Assembly (NCBI GenBank): GCA_902514875.1
Contig: CABXSY010000006.1
Span: forward strand, 1-61,566
DNA length: 61,566 nt
Origin: an uncultured Alphaproteobacteria bacterium
Lineage (GTDB): Bacteria > Pseudomonadota > Alphaproteobacteria > HIMB59 > GCA-002718135
Direction of reading: 5' to 3'
Position 1 is the stretch's first letter; each line of letters starts with the position of its first letter. A program made the position numbers and the translations under genes. The notes beneath the pieces were generated by a model that saw only the letters and a list, made by a program, of their open reading frames with translations, ran no database searches and was not told where the DNA came from. Of the stretch, positions 35,159 through 41,966 are shown in pieces.

Positions 35159-35812
35159 ATGTACTATCAATTAATTAATTTTGGTGATGAAGAATTTTAT
35201 GCTTACCCAAATAAATCTCTTTATTGGAAAAGACTAAATACCCTGATTGTATCAGATTTACATATTGGAAAATCTATTAGTTATGCAAAGAATAAGCAAT
35301 TCTTACCTCCATATGATACCAAAGAAATATTAAACAAACTTTTTGTTAGTTTAGATAAGATTAAACCAAGCAATTTAATTATAGTTGGAGATTTGTTACA
35401 CGACGTTTTTTCAACTTTGAGTTTAAAAGATCAAGATCATAAAAACATTACTAAATATATGGAAAATACTGATTTCATATGGATCAAGGGTAATCATGAT
35501 AAAAATATACAAATTGAAGGTTTTAAAAATTTTACAAATTATGAAATTGATAAATTTTTATTTACGCACATACCTATTGAAACACCCTTATTTCAAATTT
35601 GTGGTCACTATCATCCAAAAGTAAAAATTGTACACAGAGGGAAAACTATTTTTAAAACATCTTTTGTGCATAATGAAAAAATATTCATTTTACCAAGTTT
35701 TGGAATTTTAACAGGTGGGTTGGATATCAATTCTAAGGAAATAAGCGATGTATTGGGTAAGAAAAATTTGAATATTTATCCTGTGGGACAGGATAAAGTC
35801 TATAAACTATAA
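35159..35812 (+). CDS. Ligase-associated metallophosphoesterase (MPE)
   Basis: A 217-residue calcineurin-like phosphoesterase with all metal motifs in order: DLHIGK, GDLLHD, KGNHDKN, THIP and CGHYHPK. MPE proteins of this cluster are DNA endonucleases or phosphodiesterases that work with the Lhr-type helicase. It overlaps the helicase by 20 bp and the convergent DUF4149-like gene by 13 bp. Confidence 0.9.
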   Translation: MYYQLINFGDEEFYAYPNKSLYWKRLNTLIVSDLHIGKSISYAKNKQFLPPYDTKEILNKLFVSLDKIKPSNLIIVGDLLHDVFSTLSLKDQDHKNITKYMENTDFIWIKGNHDKNIQIEGFKNFTNYEIDKFLFTHIPIETPLFQICGHYHPKVKIVHRGKTIFKTSFVHNEKIFILPSFGILTGGLDINSKEISDVLGKKNLNIYPVGQDKVYKL

Positions 35813-36228
35813 TTAAAGTAGTTGTTAATTACGATGCCAATTAAAATAATAAAATTCAATACAAATAATAAAACTGAAACTAAATGCATATATTTAAAAC
35901 TTGAAGATGCTTTTTTATCACCTTCTAATTCTTTATCTCTAAAATCATTAATTTTAGGCGTTAGATAATTTCTATTAATAATAAAACTAATAGCAACTAT
36001 TATTAGCAAAATAGAATTTAAAATAATACCTGATAAAAAACTAAATATTAAAGATGAAACAGCTATTATAAATCCAAATAAAAACATTCTAGGAAAAATT
36101 GTTCTTAAAAATTTACTACTAGCATTAATGCTTAAAGTAGCAAAAACTGAGGGTGAGACAACAGCCATAAAAAAAATCATAGCGCCAAGTAAAATAGTTA
36201 CTAAAAAATTTATAAAAAAAATTATCAT
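35800..36228 (-). CDS. Small membrane protein, DUF4149-like
   Basis: A 142-residue protein with four hydrophobic segments (residues 1-25, 45-70, 73-90, 115-137) and a charged loop DFRDKELEGDKKAS. It resembles the TMEM205-like DUF4149 family, but the match is by general pattern only. It begins on the last base of the DoxX gene stop (36228), so the two are coupled. Function unknown. Confidence 0.55.
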   Translation of the reverse strand: MIIFFINFLVTILLGAMIFFMAVVSPSVFATLSINASSKFLRTIFPRMFLFGFIIAVSSLIFSFLSGIILNSILLIIVAISFIINRNYLTPKINDFRDKELEGDKKASSSFKYMHLVSVLLFVLNFIILIGIVINNYFNYSL

Positions 36229-36605
36229 TATCTTCTAATATATCCATCTAAACTAAATTTTTTTGGTCCATTTATCAGTAGAATAAAAAATCCTCCAGCT
36301 AAAGCAATATTTTTTAAAAAATTTGTAAGAGTTATTGGATCTGAAAAATCTCTTAGAAAAATTACCGCTGTTGCAATACAAAAACTGGCAAAAATAAATG
36401 AGGTTATTTTTACTTGGTACCCTATAATTAGAAAAATAGGACCAACTAATTCTAGAATAATTGCTGGATAAATAAATACTCCTGGCAAGCCATACATTTC
36501 CATCCATCCAATCGTTCCTTCAATGTTATTAATTTTTGAATAACCATTTATTAAGAAAACTAAGGAAAGAAAAATTCTTGAAATAAGATCTAATATATTA
36601 ACCAT
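36228..36605 (-). CDS. DoxX family membrane protein
   Basis: A 125-residue inner-membrane protein with four segments. RIFLSLVFLINGYSKI at the N-terminus and the GLPGVFIYPAIILELVGPIFLIIGY helix pair are typical of DoxX. DoxX proteins take part in redox or detoxification complexes, with no firm single role. Coupled to the downstream membrane-protein gene. Confidence 0.8.
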   Translation of the reverse strand: MVNILDLISRIFLSLVFLINGYSKINNIEGTIGWMEMYGLPGVFIYPAIILELVGPIFLIIGYQVKITSFIFASFCIATAVIFLRDFSDPITLTNFLKNIALAGGFFILLINGPKKFSLDGYIRR

Positions 36606-36644
36606 ACTCTCTTATAAGCTTTATTTGTTTTTAAATATTTAATA

Positions 36645-36670
36645 AAAAAAAGCCCATGACAATGGGCCTT
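36645..36670 (-). terminator. Intrinsic terminator of the TPR protein gene
   Basis: On the minus strand GCCCAT and ATGGGC pair around a 4-base loop and are followed by a TTTTTTTT run. It lies 27 bp after the TPR gene stop. Confidence 0.75.
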
Positions 36671-36696
36671 ATTAATCTTTTTTTAAATAACACTAA

Positions 36697-37164
36697 TTAC
36701 GAATTATCTATAGCTTTTTTAAGTTTTGTATATTCCATAGAATTAGTTCCAGCTAAAGTTTCTAATTTTGACAACATTTCATTTGCCTTATTCATTTTTC
36801 CAAGCGTAATATAAAGTTCACCAAGGTATTCATGAACACCTAGATGTTCAGGATTTGCTTCTAATGCAATTTGATATGCATCGAATGCTTTGTCTAAATT
36901 TGGTTCACTATGTTTTCTATAGCTAAATCCAAGCAAATTATACACATCAGCTTTTTTATCACCAAGATCTTTACGCTTAGCCATTTTTTCAAGCAATTTG
37001 ATCGATTTATCAAATTTTTTGTAATAGACTAATTCGTACGCTTTATCGTAAAGCTTAATAACTTGTTCACCTGCAGACATACTTGAACTACTGTCGTCAG
37101 AACTTGCAGCAGCAAATACACCAGAACTAATAAATAATAATGTAAGTAATATTTTAATCATCAA
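36697..37164 (-). CDS. Secreted TPR-repeat protein
   Basis: A 155-residue protein with a signal peptide (cut after FAAA, near residue 20) and two or three tetratricopeptide repeats, best seen in KADVYNLLGFSYRKHSEPNLDKAFDAY and LGVHEYLGELYITLGKMNKANEMLSKL. TPRs mediate protein contacts, here in the periplasm. A terminator follows. It lies downstream of the DUF4396 and CRTAC1-like genes on the same strand; a shared function is unproven. Confidence 0.82.
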   Translation of the reverse strand: MMIKILLTLLFISSGVFAAASSDDSSSSMSAGEQVIKLYDKAYELVYYKKFDKSIKLLEKMAKRKDLGDKKADVYNLLGFSYRKHSEPNLDKAFDAYQIALEANPEHLGVHEYLGELYITLGKMNKANEMLSKLETLAGTNSMEYTKLKKAIDNS

Positions 37165-37218
37165 AATTAAATATGTTTGTTTAAACTAATTTCAATATTC
37201 GTTTGTGAATTAATATAA

Positions 37219-37677
37219 TTAGTGGCAGGCAATATTATATTTTTTTAGTCTGTAATAATTATATGGCCAAGGGGTTAGATAGCCTACAAGAAGCATTATA
37301 GGTATTACCCACCATACAAGTTTAGCGCCACCCATAATGATCCAGTCAACTGCATTCATAGCTATTTCCATAGATACCATTGAAATTAAACTCATTCCTA
37401 TGGCTGTTTTAAAAGCTTTGCTGATAATCATTTGTCTTGATAAAACAACAGTCTCTAAAATGATGCTAGTAATAATACCATTAATGATTGCTAGGATCAT
37501 AATATAAAGAGTAGGCCAAGGAATGCCAGCTAATTGAAAATAGAGTATGGTTCCAAAATCGCCAATACTACATCCTAGCAAACACCAAGCAGTATTTTTA
37601 GCACTTTTTCTCCATGTATGTTTACATTTCCAATGAAAACGTGGAGCTGGTTTTTTTAATGTTTCGGCAACAGACAT
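37219..37677 (-). CDS. DUF4396 membrane protein
   Basis: A 152-residue protein with four hydrophobic helices. The segment KNTAWCLLGCSIGDFGTILYFQ (residues 27-48), then GIITSIILETVVL and the WWVIPIMLLVGYLTPWPYNYYRLKKY ending are typical of DUF4396. An N-terminal His/Cys-rich stretch (HWKCKHTW) could bind metal. 5 bp after the FG-GAP gene, so one transcription unit. Function unknown. Confidence 0.75.
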   Translation of the reverse strand: MSVAETLKKPAPRFHWKCKHTWRKSAKNTAWCLLGCSIGDFGTILYFQLAGIPWPTLYIMILAIINGIITSIILETVVLSRQMIISKAFKTAIGMSLISMVSMEIAMNAVDWIIMGGAKLVWWVIPIMLLVGYLTPWPYNYYRLKKYNIACH

Positions 37678-37682
37678 TTAAA

Positions 37683-39116
37683 TTATATACCTTGCTTAAA
37701 TTCCAGAGTATTATTTATATCATTAATTTCATAACTATCAATTGTACCATTAGTCCATTTGATTGTTATATTTTTAATTACTTCACCTTCACGTAATCCA
37801 TAATGCGCTACTGGTTCCATTTGACATAAATATCCTGAGCCAGCATCAATAGTTTTGGAATGATTTCTTAAATTTGTATGTAAAGTAACTGTAGCACCTC
37901 TAGCTGGAGCGCCAAAGGTGTTTAGAGGTTTGATTCTAATATAGTTTGTATTCGATACATTTGCTTTAAAGAGACTGAGTGGCTGAGCTCCAGATTCACC
38001 GTGAGAAATAAGTAATTCTAAAATTCCATCTCCATCAATATCAGCAACAGCTGCACCAGTTCCTAGACCTTGTGCTTCAAGTGCTTCATCTAATTTGATT
38101 TCTTCTAAATTTCCTTCATCAAGAATACGAAAGAGTTTATTTGGCTGACCTATATTATTTAAAAAAATTTCATCATAACCATCATTATCGAAATCAGCTG
38201 ATATAACTGTTCGTATTCTACTAGGTGATCTAAAATCTAATGAAGACATATCGAGAAATGATTCTTTTTGTTTTACAAAAATTCGATGATAACCTTCCCA
38301 GTTACTTGTTATAATATCAAGTTCACCTCTATATAAAAAATCAGTTAAAGCAGTTCCACGACCATTTTGAAAAGTATCTTGTACATTTTTTTCCATAGCA
38401 ACATCATTAAAATTACCATTAATATTTTTATATAAAAAATTTGGACCTCTCTCATTAGCTGCAAATATATCCATGTTATCAGAAACTATATGTCCTGAAA
38501 CTACAGCTCTTCCCCCTGTGATTTGATTTATACCAAGAATTGATGCTAAGTCTTTTACTTCATTTTCTTCAATTTCATAAAATCTAGTAGGCCCTCCATA
38601 ATTAGCAACATATATACCGTATTTTCCTGAGCCATTTCTGTCTACACAAACAACTGATCTCCCTGCAGTCAAATTTAAATTTTCTAAATTTTTTTCTAAT
38701 TCAAAATAATCGAAAATGTTATTATTGTTATTATCCAATAATCTATCAGAGTATTTTTTTTCTCCACTATACGTATCAGTATTTAAGAAATAAATTTCTT
38801 CAAAACCATCCTGATCTATATCGCAAGCAGATACACCAATAGTATTTCTATCTTCATCAGCGAATAAAGGATTTTGTATTGTATTAATTAGTTTTCCATT
38901 TTTATAACTAAGAGCTAGATTAGAGTAACCAAAGCCTGCAACAATAAATTCATAATTTCCATCTTTATCAAAGTCAGTTACTGAAATCCCATAACTCAAG
39001 CGATCGTTATTATTTTCAATTATATTTGAAATATTAGAAAAAAATTCTGCCTTAGCCATACTAGATATTAAAAATATTAAAATAAAAACTAACTTACTCA
39101 TTTCAAGTATTTTCAA
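37683..39116 (-). CDS. CRTAC1-like protein: FG-GAP repeats plus ASPIC/UnbV domain
   Basis: A 477-residue secreted protein with signal peptide (cut near AKA, residue 23). Calcium-binding FG-GAP motifs recur (DFDKDGNYEFIVAG, DIDQDGFEEIYFLN, DFDNDGYDEIFLNN, DIDGDGILELLIS), so a beta-propeller. The last 70 residues (FGAPARGATVTLHTNLRN, then GSGYLCQMEPVAHYGL) are the ASPIC/UnbV domain. Such proteins are outer-surface or periplasmic and can bind calcium or carbohydrates. It overlaps the Cys-rich gene by 4 bp. Confidence 0.88.
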   Translation of the reverse strand: MKILEMSKLVFILIFLISSMAKAEFFSNISNIIENNNDRLSYGISVTDFDKDGNYEFIVAGFGYSNLALSYKNGKLINTIQNPLFADEDRNTIGVSACDIDQDGFEEIYFLNTDTYSGEKKYSDRLLDNNNNNIFDYFELEKNLENLNLTAGRSVVCVDRNGSGKYGIYVANYGGPTRFYEIEENEVKDLASILGINQITGGRAVVSGHIVSDNMDIFAANERGPNFLYKNINGNFNDVAMEKNVQDTFQNGRGTALTDFLYRGELDIITSNWEGYHRIFVKQKESFLDMSSLDFRSPSRIRTVISADFDNDGYDEIFLNNIGQPNKLFRILDEGNLEEIKLDEALEAQGLGTGAAVADIDGDGILELLISHGESGAQPLSLFKANVSNTNYIRIKPLNTFGAPARGATVTLHTNLRNHSKTIDAGSGYLCQMEPVAHYGLREGEVIKNITIKWTNGTIDSYEINDINNTLEFKQGI

Positions 39117-39802
39117 TTTGCCAATCTAATAAAAATGTCGCCCATTCCAAAATTAAGTTCTTCAAGAGGCATACTATTTCTAGCTTCGCACATAGGACCA
39201 GTGATCTGGTCATTTTTTATATAATCTATATCGTAAGCATCACATATTTTTGCATTATGCAATACACCAATAACAAGTTTGTTATCTACTGAGTATGTAT
39301 AATCTTTATTTAATTCATTACCTTCACAAAAATAATCTCTATTTACAAGTTCGGGAAAATCATTTTTGTTGCATGGATTATTAATAACGATTGTATAGAT
39401 GTCTTTGGATTGATCTTTAAAATCAATGTTGATTTTTTTTGTTTCTGAATATTTCATTACATCGCATAAGCAAGGCCAACAACATTTATAATATTGACCA
39501 CAAATTTTTTCATTGTTTTCTATATTATTAAGAAAAATCTCATCTGGCTGAGCATCTGGAGGAATTAGAGAACCTGAAACAGCACAGTATAACTTGTTAA
39601 ATTGCATAAACTCTTCATATTCTAAGTTTTGATCTAAAATATATTTAAAAAATCTTGGGCCAGCTGCATTTCTGTTTCCATCAGGAAAAATAGCTGACCA
39701 ATCATTAACAAGTCTTTCGTACATTTTTTCTGTATTAGCATTGACCTGAGAAACGGGTATAAATATTTGTAAGAATATCATTATAGTTAGTAATTTTCGC
39801 AT
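39113..39802 (-). CDS. Secreted Cys-rich protein of unknown function
   Basis: A 229-residue protein with signal peptide (cut after VNAN, near residue 23). It contains a dense Cys cluster (CGQYYKCCWPCLCD, residues about 97-110), and further single Cys residues, which may form disulfides or bind a metal. I do not recognise a family. It overlaps the CRTAC1-like gene by 4 bp and is first in that unit, so the two products may act together at the cell surface. Confidence 0.75.
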   Translation of the reverse strand: MRKLLTIMIFLQIFIPVSQVNANTEKMYERLVNDWSAIFPDGNRNAAGPRFFKYILDQNLEYEEFMQFNKLYCAVSGSLIPPDAQPDEIFLNNIENNEKICGQYYKCCWPCLCDVMKYSETKKINIDFKDQSKDIYTIVINNPCNKNDFPELVNRDYFCEGNELNKDYTYSVDNKLVIGVLHNAKICDAYDIDYIKNDQITGPMCEARNSMPLEELNFGMGDIFIRLAN

Positions 39803-39924
39803 AAAAATTTAAATAGGCTTAGCTTTAAAAATGTAAATCCCTAGTTTTGAATCATTCTTGAATCAGTACGGATTACTTTTTCTGCATTTTATTACTTTTT
39901 ATGGTATTGTCGCACTCGAAGAAT

Positions 39925-39953
39925 TTGACATATTTTGTGCTAAATACTAGAGA
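39925..39953 (+). promoter_or_regulatory. Candidate tRNA-Gln promoter
   Basis: A consensus -35 box TTGACA (39925-39930) is followed by 17 bases and a weak -10 (TAGAGA). The tRNA starts 13 bases after it. The -10 match is poor, so the position is uncertain. Confidence 0.35.
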
Positions 39954-39965
39954 GTGATCATAATT

Positions 39966-40040
39966 TGGGGCGTCGCCAAGCGGTAAGGCACCGGTTTTTG
40001 GAGTCGGCATTCGTAGGTTCGAATCCTACCGCCCCAGCCA
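39966..40040 (+). tRNA. tRNA-Gln (anticodon TTG)
   Basis: A 75-base tRNA with acceptor stem TGGGGCG/CGCCCCA, D arm GCC...GGC, anticodon stem CCGGT/GTCGG around loop TTTTGGA (anticodon TTG), T arm TAGG-TTCGAAT-CCTA, discriminator G and encoded CCA. Its 3' part is duplicated at 41015-41061. Confidence 0.93.
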
Positions 40041-40042
40041 AT
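39996..40042 (+). repeat. Direct repeat copy 1 (3' half of tRNA-Gln), attachment-site-like
   Basis: A 47-bp segment running from the anticodon loop to just past CCA. It matches 41015-41061, with the first 25 bp identical and a few mismatches after that. This copy is inside the intact tRNA. Confidence 0.8.
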
Positions 40043-41014
40043 ATTTCTGTGAACATTCCTGAATTGTAAGTTTTCGCGACAAATACTCGACACTTAGAGA
40101 GAAAACTAATTTTTAAATAATTAAAAAATAAGTTATTATTGCTTTTAATAATTATGAATAAATTTATTTTTATTTTGTCAATTTTAATATTTAATCAAGT
40201 TTTTGCCAAGTGTGACACAGCAGAAATACTAATTATTGATGATCCTAAAGATGTGGTTGAGGTTGATCCATCAACTTTAAGGCTTAGTTTTTATGATGAA
40301 AAATTAAATGAAGCTAACGTAAAAGGTTATAAAGCATTTTCTAAAAATGGTGGTAATTTAGGAATTGGAGCAATCGAAATTGAACAATTAATATTTGATG
40401 TAGTTGATGATGAAAATATTAAACTTTGTGCTGGCTTAAGTTATGCTAGAGTTTTTAATACAACCTCTGTTGGTTTTGATTTAGCAATAGGAAATAGTCA
40501 AGTCAGAAGTGAAAAAGCTTTTGAATTATGCCCTCCTTTAAATTACGAAAAAGAGTTACCTTACTTTGATCATATTTGTAATGTTCATGAAGGTGACGGT
40601 AAGTTTTACAATTTAAGTAAAAAAAATAAAGGCACAAAAGGTAATGCAAGCAATGCTGTAATATACAGCACTGCAGATTTTAAACATAAAAATGGAAGTG
40701 AATTAAGTTGTGTGGCCCTTTCGACAATGTTAGAGTCAAATTATCCAGGGTACTATTTAACCTATATTAATGGATCCTTTTGCACATCTGATAATAATTA
40801 TTTAAGTAAAGAAAAAATTAAATCACTAGCAAAAAGTATTGGTGTTTACGGTACAGCAGATCCTCCAATGGGTATGAGATTAAATTTTCACAAATAATAA
40901 AATATTAAATTTTGGCTTCATTTTGGCGGCACTTACAAGGTCATTTTTGAAAATTTTAGAAAAATTAATCTAAGTAATCTGGAAATTTATAAATCTAATT
41001 GCTATCTTACGTCC
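40043..41014. mobile_element. Possible small integrated element between tRNA-Gln repeats
   Basis: A segment of 972 bp bracketed by the 3' end of tRNA-Gln and its degenerate copy. It holds one secreted-protein gene (40154-40897). No integrase or recombinase gene is visible, so it would be a remnant or a satellite moved by another element. Outside the gene, the remaining bases (40043-40153 and 40898-41014) show no further feature. Confidence 0.5.
40154..40897 (+). CDS. Secreted protein of unknown function, between tRNA-Gln repeats
   Basis: A 247-residue protein with a signal peptide (MNKFIFILSILIFNQVFA, cut before KCD). ATG 40154 is preferred to the in-frame TTG 40139, because the signal peptide starts there. 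It has five or more Cys residues (KCD, KLCAG, ELCPPL, HICNV, LSCVAL, SFCTS) that may form disulfides in the periplasm. I do not recognise a family. It is the only gene between the two copies of the tRNA-Gln 3' end, so it may be cargo of a small integrated element. Confidence 0.72.
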   Translation: MNKFIFILSILIFNQVFAKCDTAEILIIDDPKDVVEVDPSTLRLSFYDEKLNEANVKGYKAFSKNGGNLGIGAIEIEQLIFDVVDDENIKLCAGLSYARVFNTTSVGFDLAIGNSQVRSEKAFELCPPLNYEKELPYFDHICNVHEGDGKFYNLSKKNKGTKGNASNAVIYSTADFKHKNGSELSCVALSTMLESNYPGYYLTYINGSFCTSDNNYLSKEKIKSLAKSIGVYGTADPPMGMRLNFHK

Positions 41015-41061
41015 TTTTGGAGTCGGCATTCGTAGGTTCTCAACCTACCGCTCTAGCCAAT
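41015..41061 (+). repeat. Direct repeat copy 2: orphan, degenerate 3' half of tRNA-Gln
   Basis: TTTTGGAGTCGGCATTCGTA and the next bases repeat the tRNA-Gln sequence exactly for 25 bp. The T-loop and acceptor 3' strand are then degenerate (TCTCAA for TCGAAT; CGCTCTA for CGCCCCA), but CCAAT is kept. There is no 5' half, so it is not a tRNA gene. It looks like the displaced end left when an element integrates into a tRNA. Confidence 0.8.
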
Positions 41062-41081
41062 CGATAATATTTTTTAAATAA

Positions 41082-41939
41082 TTAATTTGCAAAATAAGTT
41101 TTTTTTAATGATGTTAAGATCAACTGGTTGATTTTTCTCATTCCTTTTTCATTTAAATGGCAATTGTCATATCTGTATGTTAATCCAATAAACTTATCAG
41201 TGGAGCCAATATAATTTATATCTAATTTATTTGATATTTCGTTTTGACTTTTCACAACTAAATGATTGCTTGCCCCTTTACAATATGTTGTACCACTAAT
41301 ATAAATTTTTGTTGATGGTAAATCATTTTTTAAAGTATTTATCCATGTAGTAAGATTATTATTGAAAACATTAATATCTGTTTGAACATCGCTTTCACCT
41401 TGTATCCAAATTAAAATATCTGGATTTTTATAAATTTTTTTTAAACTATTTAAATTGTCTTTATAAAACTGAAATAAATTATTTTTATCCAACCAGTGAT
41501 TAACTTTTGTACCTCCAATACCAAAAGTTGATAATACAATTTTCTTATTTAAATTTTCAAGTTCCTGCGCAAGAGGTATCCAAATACTTCCTTTGTCTCC
41601 TTCGGCACCTAGTAGTGGGTCTTTTGCAATATAACATTTACCATTATAAAAATTAAAAATATTATTAGATGTACTCTTGGAATTATAATCTACCGAATTG
41701 GCACTATTAGATTGACCAAACCCAATGATTACCAAAGCCTCTTCTGGTTTTGGGCAATCAACTTCAGTTTTTTCAGTTATGTTAGAGGATACAACAAAAA
41801 TTTTTTTTGGAATTTGGATATTATCTGGAAAAAAATTATTTAATATGAATTTATTAATTGGAAAAAATTTATAATTGTGAGCCTGATATCCTAAAAAAAA
41901 GAATATAATAAATGATAAGAAAATTTTAAAATAAGACAT
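41082..41939 (-). CDS. SGNH-type carbohydrate esterase (sialate O-acetylesterase-like, SASA)
   Basis: A 285-residue protein with an N-terminal membrane anchor (residues 1-18). The nucleophile Ser is in GFGQSNSAN, the block IWIQGESDV is the second SASA motif, and YDNCHLNEKG supplies the catalytic Asp and His. Members remove O-acetyl groups from sugars. It follows an OafA-type acyltransferase, so balancing O-acetylation of surface glycan is the likely role, rather than the sialic-acid operon 12 kb away. Confidence 0.75.
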   Translation of the reverse strand: MSYFKIFLSFIIFFFLGYQAHNYKFFPINKFILNNFFPDNIQIPKKIFVVSSNITEKTEVDCPKPEEALVIIGFGQSNSANSVDYNSKSTSNNIFNFYNGKCYIAKDPLLGAEGDKGSIWIPLAQELENLNKKIVLSTFGIGGTKVNHWLDKNNLFQFYKDNLNSLKKIYKNPDILIWIQGESDVQTDINVFNNNLTTWINTLKNDLPSTKIYISGTTYCKGASNHLVVKSQNEISNKLDINYIGSTDKFIGLTYRYDNCHLNEKGMRKINQLILTSLKKTYFAN

Positions 41940-41966
41940 AGGTATTAAATATTATTTTTAAAATCA

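Larger units (their letters stand above)
32744..35178 (+). pseudogene. Ligase-associated DEAD/H-box helicase (Lhr-like), two frameshifts
   Basis: Three reading frames assemble into one 810-residue helicase if one A is dropped from each of two A8 runs (33612-33619 and 34554-34561). Part 1 (to 33643) holds Walker A APTGAGKTLTGF, the DEIH box and the SAT motif. Part 2 holds SSLELGLDYGDVEKIIQVGAP and the LLQRVGRSNH arginine finger motif. Part 3 starts at FAGWHANQTLGFLLL of the Lhr-Core domain. All functional motifs survive, so the gene may work in the cell. Lhr helicases unwind 3'-tailed DNA in repair. ATG 32744 is chosen over in-frame ATGs at 32723 and 32726. It overlaps the phosphoesterase gene by 20 bp. 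Confidence 0.85.

Noticed and set aside
40043-41014. A prophage or full integrative element
   Set aside because: No integrase, recombinase, replication or capsid gene is visible in this 1-kb segment; only the repeat layout supports an element.
41015-41061. A second tRNA-Gln gene
   Set aside because: Only the 3' half is present and its T-loop and acceptor strand no longer pair correctly; there is no 5' acceptor strand or D arm.
41082-41939. Sialate O-acetylesterase as part of the sialic-acid operons
   Set aside because: It is 12 kb away, membrane-anchored and next to an O-acyltransferase, so surface glycan modification explains it better.
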